NCBI GenBank assembly: GCA_964465665.1
Contig: CAYXKM010000124.1
Coordinates: forward strand, 1-18,486
Source: JAKEGN01 sp964465665
GTDB lineage: Bacteria; Pseudomonadota; Gammaproteobacteria; Steroidobacterales; Woeseiaceae
Reading direction: 5' to 3'
DNA length: 18,486 bases
A program made the position numbers and the translations under genes. This document shows, in pieces, positions 6,959 to 13,749 of the stretch. The notes below the pieces were generated by a model. It worked only from the letters and a program-made list of their open reading frames with translations. It had not been told where the DNA came from and ran no database searches. Each line of letters begins with the position of its first letter. The first letter of the stretch is position 1.

Positions 6959-8122
6959 ATGCAATTCGTCGTCAGCCAGGCACTGAACAAACATCAGGCG
7001 TTGCGCCAGCTGGCCCGCGAACTGAGTCTGAGCTTGAGCTTCTTCGAGCAGGCCGAAGAACTCAGCCGTCTGTTGCGTGGCGAGACTCGCCGAATTGTCA
7101 TGCTGACCGAGTCCGATGTGAGCACTGCGGCAATTGGGGCCCTGGAAAAGGCCGCGGCCAAAGCAAAGTTCGGTCTCATACTCTGCACCGATCGCGAGCG
7201 TTTGCGCAGTACCAGTCGTGCAGCATTGCTTGACCAGATCATCACGTTCAGCAACGTCGAATGGATACGCAGCGACTGGGATCTCGACACCCTGAGCCGC
7301 GCCACGCGAAGTTGCCGGCGTCGCATGCTTCGCGTGTCGCGCCAGGAGCTCGAACAGGCCATTGCCAACCGTCAGTTCCTGATCCAGTACCAGCCGAAAG
7401 TCGACCGAGGCACCAGTGGCGTATGGCAGACGCGCGAGGTAGAGGCACTGATTCGCTGGCGCCACCCGGTACACGGGCTGCTCGGGCCGCTGGAGTTTCT
7501 GCCTGATGTCGAAGCCTTCGGTCTGTCGGCCGAGGTGGCCGAGTATGTGCTCGGTGAAACAGCGGCCCAGATCGTGCAGTGGCGAAAGAGCGGCCTGAAC
7601 CTGAACGGCTGCATCAACCTGGTATCAAGCCTGCTCGGAAATTCCACTCTCGCCGATCGTTATGCCGCGATCGTCGCGCAACACGGCCTCGAATGCGCGA
7701 GCTTCACTTTCGAGGTTACCGAACAGGAGATCGTCAATTCGGACGCGCCGCACCTGAGAGCGCTCGCCGCATTGCGTGCAAAAGGGTTCCGAATATCTCT
7801 CGATGACTTCGGCGCCGCGGCTTCTTCACTCGGTACTTTCGAGCAATTGCCATTCGATGAGATCAAGATCCATGCTTCGGTTCTGCGACGTGCACGAAAC
7901 AATGAAGTCACGCAGAAAGTGCTTGCCGCAATCACCGGGCTTGCGCACAAACTCGGCATCTCGGTTTGCGCCGAAGGGGTCGAGGACCAGGAGACCTTTG
8001 ACTTTCTGAAAACCATCAACTGCGACAAGATGCAGGGTTTCCTGATCTCGGAAGCCGTGCTGCCCGATATCATTCGTCATGTGTACCGCGCGAACGGTGG
8101 CAAGTCGCAAAGCGTCGCCTAG
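6959..8122 (+). CDS. EAL-domain protein, likely c-di-GMP phosphodiesterase with a receiver-like N-terminus
   Basis: 387 aa. Residues ~125-375 form an EAL domain, the family that hydrolyses cyclic di-GMP to pGpG. The expected metal, substrate and catalytic residues can be followed: E162 in VEALIRW, N220 in CINL, E252/E255 in FEVTE, D282-D283 in LDDFG, K303 in IKIH, E339 in AEGVE and Q359 in MQGF. Loop 6, usually DDFGTGYSSL, is DDFGAAASSL, and the Asp after the conserved Lys is His. Residues 1-120 alternate beta and alpha like a response-regulator receiver, but lack the acidic pair and a clear phospho-Asp, so they look like a pseudo-receiver. No membrane segment or GGDEF domain is seen. The start ATG has CGGAG 5 nt upstream. 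It appears to be a single-gene unit divergent from atp. Confidence 0.87.
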   Translation: MQFVVSQALNKHQALRQLARELSLSLSFFEQAEELSRLLRGETRRIVMLTESDVSTAAIGALEKAAAKAKFGLILCTDRERLRSTSRAALLDQIITFSNVEWIRSDWDLDTLSRATRSCRRRMLRVSRQELEQAIANRQFLIQYQPKVDRGTSGVWQTREVEALIRWRHPVHGLLGPLEFLPDVEAFGLSAEVAEYVLGETAAQIVQWRKSGLNLNGCINLVSSLLGNSTLADRYAAIVAQHGLECASFTFEVTEQEIVNSDAPHLRALAALRAKGFRISLDDFGAAASSLGTFEQLPFDEIKIHASVLRRARNNEVTQKVLAAITGLAHKLGISVCAEGVEDQETFDFLKTINCDKMQGFLISEAVLPDIIRHVYRANGGKSQSVA

Positions 8123-8251
8123 AAAAGTCCGGTTGCATGCATGTTCGGCCGGTTGCACGGATCGGCATACCTGACCAGATCTGCCTCCCGTTTCCCTGTA
8201 CCGCCGGACACCGGCAGTGTGCCAACGAGCATCTTCCGTAATAAAAGCGTA

Positions 8252-8278
8252 CTCACGCAATTCCCGCATTGGTACAAT
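8252..8278 (+). promoter_or_regulatory. Extended -10 promoter for the AI-2E/PerM-type gene
   Basis: A -10 box TACAAT (8273-8278) preceded by TGG gives an extended -10 (TGnTACAAT). The -35 region is poor. The predicted start is near 8285, leaving a leader of ~38 nt before ATG 8323. It would also place the longer TTG-initiated frame at 8269 upstream of the transcript. Confidence 0.5.
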
Positions 8279-8322
8279 CGGCATACTCGCCTCTCCGGCG
8301 GTGCTGCAATTCAGGACCCCGT

Positions 8323-9402
8323 ATGCAAACGCCCATTCGCAGCGACCTCACGCGCACCGTATTGTTGATTCTCATCATCGCCGTTCTGATCAGCGGCAGC
8401 TTGTGGACCCTCGCTCCGTTTCTTGGCTCGGCGATCTGGGCGACCACCATCGTCGTTGCCACCTGGCCGATGTTGCTCGGTGTGCAGCGCCGCCTGGGCG
8501 GACGCCGGGGCGTGGCCACCGCGCTCATGACCATTGTGATGCTCGCCGTCTTCATCGTGCCTTTCGCTATGGCTATTGGCGTGCTGCTCGATGCGGCCGT
8601 CAGAAGCGCCGAACTCCTGAGATCCGCGACAAGTGAAGGACTTCCACCGCCACCCGCGTGGCTGACCGGATTACCGTGGGTGGGAGAACGGCTTGTCGCA
8701 AGGTGGCTGGAGTTCGCCGCTGGCGGGCCCGAAGGCGTCACCGAGGCGCTGCGGCCTTATGCCCGCTCGACGGCGGGCTGGATACTAAAGATGAGCGGTG
8801 GAGCCGGACTTGTCGCGATTCATTTTATTCTCACGGTCATCATCGCCGGCATTCTTTATAGCAACGGCGAGCAGGCGAGCCGTGGTGTGCTGATGTTCGG
8901 CCGAAGGCTTGGCGAGGATCGCGGCGAGCGCACCATTCTCCTTGCAGGTCAGGCTTTGCGCGGGGTGGCGCTTGGTGTGGTCGTCACCGCTCTGGTGCAG
9001 TCCCTGATTTCCGGTATCGGCTTGTGGCTCGCCGGCGTGCCTAATGCCGGCTTGCTGCTCGCCATTGTCTTCGTTCTCTGCGTGGCGCAACTCGGCCCGC
9101 TACCGGTCCTGATTCCGGCCATTGTCTGGCTGTATTGGTCCGACAGCATGGTCTGGGGCAGCGTGCTGGTGGTGTTCGCCGTGATTGTTGCCGTGGCAGA
9201 CAACGTTTTGAAGCCACTGCTGATCCGCCGCGGTGTCGATCTGCCGTTGCTGCTGATCGTCGCCGGGGTCATCGGCGGGTTGATGGCCTTTGGTATCGTC
9301 GGCCTTTTCATCGGCCCGGTGATACTTGCCGTTACCTTTACATTGCTTGTGGCCTGGGTGAGCGGTGGCCAACCGGCGAAAGAGCAGCCGGCTTCCGCTT
9401 AA
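8323..9402 (+). CDS. AI-2E/PerM-family membrane transporter-like protein
   Basis: 359 aa, polytopic inner-membrane protein of the AI-2E exporter (PerM/YdiK) family. It has an N-terminal pair of helices (TVLLILIIAVLISGSLWTL and the next), then a helix before a hydrophilic stretch around PPPPAWLTGLPWVGERL. A C-terminal block of helices follows, with the conserved NVLKPLLIRRGVDLPLLLI and GLMAFGIVGLFIGPVILAV. Substrates of this family are mostly unknown; AI-2 export is shown for few members, so none is assigned. The start at 8323 (MQTPIRSDL) has AGGA 6 nt upstream; an in-frame TTG at 8269 adds 18 non-membrane residues and is less likely. No clear terminator separates it from the next gene 58 nt downstream. 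Confidence 0.85.
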   Translation: MQTPIRSDLTRTVLLILIIAVLISGSLWTLAPFLGSAIWATTIVVATWPMLLGVQRRLGGRRGVATALMTIVMLAVFIVPFAMAIGVLLDAAVRSAELLRSATSEGLPPPPAWLTGLPWVGERLVARWLEFAAGGPEGVTEALRPYARSTAGWILKMSGGAGLVAIHFILTVIIAGILYSNGEQASRGVLMFGRRLGEDRGERTILLAGQALRGVALGVVVTALVQSLISGIGLWLAGVPNAGLLLAIVFVLCVAQLGPLPVLIPAIVWLYWSDSMVWGSVLVVFAVIVAVADNVLKPLLIRRGVDLPLLLIVAGVIGGLMAFGIVGLFIGPVILAVTFTLLVAWVSGGQPAKEQPASA

Positions 9403-9460
9403 CCACCGGTGATCTGCGCTCGATACCTGGGCACGAACGGACTTTTGAAAGGAGTTTGTC

Positions 9461-9910
9461 ATGCGCTTCAGGCTGCTTGTACTTCTGATTTCAGGATTGC
9501 TGCTTGGCTCCTGCAGCTCCGACAAGCTGTCGGCTGCGGATGTGATCACGGCGGGATTTGCGGACCTCCGCGTGACCGCAAACTCGGTCATCGGCGATTC
9601 CGTGAGGCGCGAGAAGTTCCTGAAGGCCAGTGACACACTCGAGGCCGAGCTGCGATCCTTCGACGAGTATTTCGGCGGCGTGGTCGGGAAATTCCGCACT
9701 GCATTTGCCGAATACGACGCCGGCCAGGACAGCCTGGGGCGGATTTCCGACGAGTATTCTGCGCGGCAGAAAGAAGCCCGGACGCGGTTTGTCGATGCTC
9801 ATGTCGCCATGGCCTCGAGTGTCACGGCCGATGAGTGGAAGGTGCTGTCGAAGAAGGAAATCAAGTTGCTCAAAGATATTCGCAGTGCCTCGATAAGGAG
9901 TCTGCAATGA
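9461..9910 (+). CDS. Small helical outer-membrane lipoprotein, function unknown
   Basis: 149 aa. A signal peptide MRFRLLVLLISGLLLGSC ends in a lipobox (LGS-C18), and Ser at +2 predicts delivery to the outer membrane. The mature part is charged and mostly helical with no recognised domain: two helical stretches (DTLEAELRSFDEYFGGVVG and RISDEYSARQKEARTRFVDA) lead to a motif VTADEWKVLSKKE. A similar motif, LTRDEWARVF, ends the next gene, suggesting that the two proteins are related. The ribosome binding site AAAGGAG is 6 nt before ATG 9461. The stop overlaps the next start in an ATGA junction, so the two are probably translationally coupled. Confidence 0.8.
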   Translation: MRFRLLVLLISGLLLGSCSSDKLSAADVITAGFADLRVTANSVIGDSVRREKFLKASDTLEAELRSFDEYFGGVVGKFRTAFAEYDAGQDSLGRISDEYSARQKEARTRFVDAHVAMASSVTADEWKVLSKKEIKLLKDIRSASIRSLQ

Positions 9911-10317
9911 ATACCGTGCGCAGGCAGCGTGGGCAGGTTCTTATCATCATTTTCGGCGCCATGTTCCTAGGTGGCGGTCTTGCCGCCGGTGTCTTCTCGA
10001 GCGGGACAGCTGTCAAGGACATGAAGAAGGAGATCAAACAACTCGACCTCGACGCCGATCGCGAGAAACAGGCCCTCGATATTCTCGAAGGCTGGAATGA
10101 CGCCGTAAAGCCGATGTGGAAAGCCAACGAGAAGCGCGTCGATGAATTTTTCTCACTGCTGGAGAAGCAGCACACCCCTGCGGCAACTCTCGAGGCGCTT
10201 TTTGTAGAGCAGTCCGGCGACGCGGCCGAGGCCGAAGTTAAGATTCTCATGCTTCGTGATGAATTGCGCGCCACTCTGACAAGGGACGAGTGGGCGCGGG
10301 TGTTTACCGTGAAGTGA
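9907..10317 (+). CDS. Small membrane-anchored helical protein, partner of the preceding lipoprotein
   Basis: 136 aa. One N-terminal transmembrane segment (about residues 10-33, GQVLIIIFGAMFLGGGLAAG) follows a basic N-terminus, so the bulk should face the periplasm. The rest is charged and helical: MKKEIKQLDLDADREKQALD, then VDEFFSLLEKQHTP, and RDELRATLTRDEWARVFTVK at the end. The R..L...LT..EW pattern recalls the LTxxQ region of CpxP/Spy-like periplasmic proteins, but the match is too weak to assign. The ATG has AAGGAG upstream and overlaps the previous stop by 4 nt. The likely role, two helical envelope proteins acting together, is inference from coupling and the shared motif. Confidence 0.75.
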   Translation: MNTVRRQRGQVLIIIFGAMFLGGGLAAGVFSSGTAVKDMKKEIKQLDLDADREKQALDILEGWNDAVKPMWKANEKRVDEFFSLLEKQHTPAATLEALFVEQSGDAAEAEVKILMLRDELRATLTRDEWARVFTVK

Positions 10318-10368
10318 CAAGGCGCCAGATTTTTTTCGGAGTATCAATCCGGCATCTCTTTTTCTGCT
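10318..10368 (+). terminator. Possible weak terminator between convergent genes
   Basis: After the stop at 10317 a 4-bp stem CGGA/TCCG (around 10337-10351) is followed by a T-rich stretch TCTTTTTCT. The convergent arrangement calls for a terminator here, but the stem is short, so this is a weak call. Confidence 0.25.
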
Positions 10369-11004
10369 CTAGGCGCGACTCTCCTGCCGCAGCCACGAGG
10401 CGAGAAACGCAGACCCCGATGGGCTTACACGATAATGGTCAAAACCGTCGGACGACCCGATTACTACGACAAGCATGTGGTACTTGCGGAGCTTGTCCAG
10501 GCTTTGTTGCACCTGTGCCGGACGTCGGGCCAGCTCCACCGCAAGATCGGGCGCTGACGTAGCGAGGCCCGGCCCAAGCCTGGCACTTGTCTTAAGCACG
10601 GCGAGATCGAGATTGTCGAAATTCACTTCGCCAAGCTGGCTTCCGGCAATCGACCGTCGGTGTGGCATGATTCGGCGGAAATTGCGCAGCAACGACGCGA
10701 AGAAGTTGTGAAGCCCGCGCGCGATGCGAAATGCGAAGATGCGGGCCGCTATCCGCAAGTACCACGCAAGTTCCGCGACACGCCTGAAACTTTTCCACAG
10801 GAACCAGACAAGTAACAACCAGAAAAGCAGCGAAACAAGCGCGCTTGGAAGGTCCGGATTCGCCTGTGCGCTTGCACCCGGATTCTGCAGAAGTGCCTGC
10901 GCCCGGGCAGGCAGGTGGTTCAGGACCAGTTTGCCGGGCAAAAGAAACGTCTCGTACGCCGCAAACGCGAAATCGTTGATTGCCACCTGCCATTCCCTGG
11001 TCAT
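10369..11004 (-). CDS. One-pass membrane protein with C-terminal winged-helix domain
   Basis: 211 aa, no family name recognised. A probable transmembrane helix lies at about residues 54-73 (PSALVSLLFWLLLVWFLWKS). It is followed by a very basic region (residues ~74-116), which predicts a cytoplasmic C-terminal part. Residues ~130-207 read like a MarR-type winged helix: LDLAVLKTSARL, then SAPDLAVEL, the recognition-helix candidate RPAQVQQSLDKLRKYHML, and a wing ending DHYRVSPSGSAFL (compare R.YRLTpaGrallL in winged-helix regulators). The combination suggests a membrane-tethered regulator or a protein-binding winged helix. It is convergent with the small-lipoprotein pair and divergent from the TPR/ExbB cluster. 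No strong ribosome binding site is seen before ATG 11004. Confidence 0.65.
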   Translation of the reverse strand: MTREWQVAINDFAFAAYETFLLPGKLVLNHLPARAQALLQNPGASAQANPDLPSALVSLLFWLLLVWFLWKSFRRVAELAWYLRIAARIFAFRIARGLHNFFASLLRNFRRIMPHRRSIAGSQLGEVNFDNLDLAVLKTSARLGPGLATSAPDLAVELARRPAQVQQSLDKLRKYHMLVVVIGSSDGFDHYRVSPSGSAFLASWLRQESRA

Positions 11005-11328
11005 GTCATCAAGCCGCCGCCGAGCACCGCTGCTGACCGTTCCTGCGTTCGGACCGAAAACCGTCGTAACACGGTGTCCTGTTCATAACCTGCCAATGAC
11101 TATGGTGCCGTGGTCAGCGGCAAACCGTGACCTGGATCACAATCTGAATCGTTGCCGGGCCGCTGCGGCTGCCTTTCCCGCCACTTTTGCCACAACCGAA
11201 GTGAGGCGCAGATCACAGATTGAACCCCCGATTTGCTCAACACTTGCATCTCACTGCGATTCTGGCGCGTCGGCGCGCGCCGCGCACACCCATACATGAA
11301 CTTTGTAATGGTTCAATGGAATTACCCG
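11005..11328. other. 324-nt divergent intergenic region upstream of the envelope cluster
   Basis: No credible gene was found. The stretch holds a CRP-like palindrome (11126-11141), a second near-palindrome GTGA-N8-TCAC (11201-11216) with the wrong spacing for CRP, and a GC-rich palindrome GGCGCGCGCC (11272-11281). No clear -10/-35 pair could be settled for the plus-strand cluster. On the minus strand CATAGT (11104-11099) is a possible -10 placed as expected for a CRP class II promoter. Confidence 0.5.
11126..11141. promoter_or_regulatory. CRP/Vfr-like binding site
   Basis: CGTGA-N6-TCACA (spacer CCTGGA) matches the CRP consensus TGTGA-N6-TCACA at 9 of 10 positions. It lies in the divergent region between the winged-helix membrane protein and the TPR/ExbB cluster. 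On the minus strand its centre would be at -41.5 relative to a start near 11092, for which CATAGT (11104-11099) would be the -10 box. Which gene it controls is not clear. Confidence 0.5.
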
Positions 11329-11859
11329 ATGGCGAAATTCATCAGGATATTGGTACTACTGCTATGGGCTGCAGGTCCGACTGTCCTGACCGCTGCGTCC
11401 GACCTTTCACAGGAGCAGATGCGCAGTCTCGACGACCAGGTTCAGGAGATTAAATCCGACGTCCTGAACATTGCTTCGGAGCTCGGCAACCTGGAGGAGC
11501 GATTGCTGTATCCGACGGATACGCAGATTGCTGTTTTCGTAGCGCTTGACGAGGGCGAGACATTCCGCCTCGATGCCGTACAGATCACGATCGACGGCGC
11601 ATTGGCGGCGCACCATATTTACAGCTTCAATGAGCTCGAAGCATTGCAAAAAGGCGGTGTGCAGCGCATCTACACCGGCAATGTCACCACCGGGGGACAC
11701 GAGATCGGCATCTCGGTGCTTGGCAAGGAAAAAGGTGGTGCCGATTTCTCCAAGGCCGCCAGCTTCAATTTCGTCAAGGGAGTCGAGCCGAAGTTGCTCG
11801 GCATAACCCTGGCGGGACCAGGGTTCGGTAAGGACGGAATCCAAGTCGGGGAATGGTAG
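11329..11859 (+). CDS. Secreted coiled-coil/beta-domain protein, first gene of the TPR-ExbB cluster
   Basis: 176 aa from ATG 11329, chosen because it gives a clean signal peptide, MAKFIRILVLLLWAAGPTVL followed by TAAS. In-frame ATGs at 11296 and 11308 have no better ribosome binding site. After cleavage comes a short coiled coil (DLSQEQMRSLDDQVQEIKSD, continuing through LNIASELGNLEERL). Then follows a ~110-residue beta-rich domain with QIAVFVALDEGETFRLDAVQ, QRIYTGNVTTGGHEIGISVL and FNFVKGVEPKLLGITLAG. The pattern, a strand with 'DG', a later 'GG' and 'G-H', resembles a small periplasmic beta sandwich. No Pfam name is claimed. The next gene starts 3 nt after its stop, so it is almost certainly co-transcribed with the TPR genes. 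Confidence 0.75.
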   Translation: MAKFIRILVLLLWAAGPTVLTAASDLSQEQMRSLDDQVQEIKSDVLNIASELGNLEERLLYPTDTQIAVFVALDEGETFRLDAVQITIDGALAAHHIYSFNELEALQKGGVQRIYTGNVTTGGHEIGISVLGKEKGGADFSKAASFNFVKGVEPKLLGITLAGPGFGKDGIQVGEW

Positions 11860-11862
11860 ACC

Positions 11863-13749
11863 ATGTGCCGGGCTCCGTTCGCAGCGATCGGGCTCACGTT
11901 GCTTGCCGTTCTGGCGGCAAGCCCTTGTCACGGAGACCCGCTGCGTGACCTGTACTTCGGCGAGGCACTCTTTTACGCGCATCAGGGCCATTATTTCGAG
12001 GCGCTCGAACGGCTCGACGCGGAAATGCGGCAGCATGACGAGCTCGACGAACCGGAGCTCGATTCATTGTATGTTTACATCGATGACGCCGAGTTTTCCC
12101 TTGGCGACTTCGAGCTGCGTTACAGGATGCACCATCGCGCGGGCCGCGCAATCCGTGCCGTTCTCGAGGGTGCCGTCGAGGATCCGGTGCGCAACGATGC
12201 AGCGTTCCGGCTGGCGCGAATTCACTTTCAAAAGAATCAGATGGACGACGCAATGCGCGCCCTTGAGCGAATCGAGGGAAAAATACCCACAGGTATTCGC
12301 GACGACATCGACTTCCTGAAATCGAATATCTTTCTCGCTCAGGGTCGCCCGGCAGAAGCAATCGACATTCTGGCGGGACTGCAGAACTCCGATGGATTCG
12401 GAGGATTCGCGTACTACAATCTCGGTATCGCGTATTTGCAGGACGGCCGGCAACAAGAGGCCATCAGTCAGCTGGATAAAGCCGGCCAGATCGACGCCGC
12501 GGACCCGGCGGTGCTGGCAATCAGGGACAAATCCAACCTTGTCCTCGGAACCTTGTTGCTCGAACAGGGCGAGTTCAACAGGGCGAAACCGTATTTCAAT
12601 CGAGTGCGGCTGGAGGGTCCATTCGCGAACCAGGCTTTGCTCAGCGCCGGCTGGGCCAACGTTTCGACGGATGACTTAAATCGGGCCGTAGTTCCGTGGA
12701 GTCTGCTTGCGGAGCGGGAGGTTACCGATCGCTCTGCGCAGGAGGCCATGCTTGCCTTGCCCTATGCCTACGCCAAACTGAACGTGCATGGGCGTGCGGC
12801 CGTATTTTACGGCCGTGCGCTGGATTCATTCGGCGAGGAAGTGGACAAGCTGAATGACTCGATCGACAGCATCAGGGACGGCCGCTTCCTGGAGGCGCTG
12901 ATACGTGAGGAAATTCGCCAGGACAAGGACTGGGTGATACGACTGCGATCACTTCCGGAGGCGCCGGAAACTTATTACCTGACTGAGTTGCTGGCCACCC
13001 ACGAATTCCAGACGGGTTTGCAGAATTATCTCGATCTCGCCGATCTGCGGCGCAAGCTGCGTGCCTGGCAAGCAAGTTTCGATTCCTTTGACGAGATGGT
13101 GGATATTCGGCGTGACCACTATGAACCGTTGTTGCCCGAGGTGGATCAGCAGTTCAGGGAACTCGATTCGAGGCTTCGCCTGCGTGTCGAACAACACAAG
13201 CAACTCGTCAAGCGCCGGGACGACTTGCTGACGACACCACGGCTCGAGTTCCTTGCGACCCGAGAGGAACAAGCATTTCTGCAACGCATCGAGCGACTCG
13301 AGTCACAACTGGCAGGCGCGCAGGGCCCGTCCACGACCGGTTTCGAGGAGCGGATACGGCGGCTCCGGGGAATCCTGATCTGGACTTTGGAGACCGAGTA
13401 CCACGAACGACTGACGGCCTTCGACAAGCATTTGCGGGGCTTGAACGAAGCGATGGCTGTTGCCCACAAACAAAACGAAGAGTACATCCGGGGCCGGCAG
13501 GCGGCGACACACAGCTACGTCGGCTACAACAAGCCGATCGACCGGCTGCGTACCCATGTTCGCGATTCGATCACCACGGTCGACCGGCTGATGTCCCGGC
13601 AAGGTCATTTGCTCGAAGTTGTCGCGGTTGAGGAACTGGTAGCGCGTCGGGAACATCTCGAGGGCTACCGCGACAAGGCTCGATTTGCGTTAGCCGACAG
13701 CTATGACCGGGCTACGCAGGCGCAGGTCAGGAGCGATGACGGGCAATGA
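11863..13749 (+). CDS. Secreted TPR protein with C-terminal coiled coils
   Basis: 628 aa. Signal peptide at residues 1-24 (MCRAPFAAIGLTLLAVLAAS, then PCHG before DP), so it is periplasmic. Residues ~30-325 hold degenerate TPR-like helix pairs, clearest in FAYYNLGIAYLQDGRQQEAI (182-201), LVLGTLLLEQGEFNRAKPYF (226-245) and YAYAKLNVHGRAAVFYGRAL (301-320). Residues ~427-605 are charged and helical with coiled-coil character (for example RELDSRLRLRVEQHKQLVKR and EERIRRLRGILIWTLETEYH). TPR arrays bind partner proteins, so a scaffold role is likely. It follows its neighbour by 3 nt, and its stop overlaps the next start by 4 nt (ATGA), which suggests coupled translation and matched amounts. Confidence 0.85.
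   Translation: MCRAPFAAIGLTLLAVLAASPCHGDPLRDLYFGEALFYAHQGHYFEALERLDAEMRQHDELDEPELDSLYVYIDDAEFSLGDFELRYRMHHRAGRAIRAVLEGAVEDPVRNDAAFRLARIHFQKNQMDDAMRALERIEGKIPTGIRDDIDFLKSNIFLAQGRPAEAIDILAGLQNSDGFGGFAYYNLGIAYLQDGRQQEAISQLDKAGQIDAADPAVLAIRDKSNLVLGTLLLEQGEFNRAKPYFNRVRLEGPFANQALLSAGWANVSTDDLNRAVVPWSLLAEREVTDRSAQEAMLALPYAYAKLNVHGRAAVFYGRALDSFGEEVDKLNDSIDSIRDGRFLEALIREEIRQDKDWVIRLRSLPEAPETYYLTELLATHEFQTGLQNYLDLADLRRKLRAWQASFDSFDEMVDIRRDHYEPLLPEVDQQFRELDSRLRLRVEQHKQLVKRRDDLLTTPRLEFLATREEQAFLQRIERLESQLAGAQGPSTTGFEERIRRLRGILIWTLETEYHERLTAFDKHLRGLNEAMAVAHKQNEEYIRGRQAATHSYVGYNKPIDRLRTHVRDSITTVDRLMSRQGHLLEVVAVEELVARREHLEGYRDKARFALADSYDRATQAQVRSDDGQ

Noticed and set aside
11201..11217. GTGA-N8-TCAC near-palindrome as a second CRP site
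   Set aside because: The half-site spacing is 8 nt instead of 6, so it does not fit CRP; it may be a chance repeat or another regulator's site.
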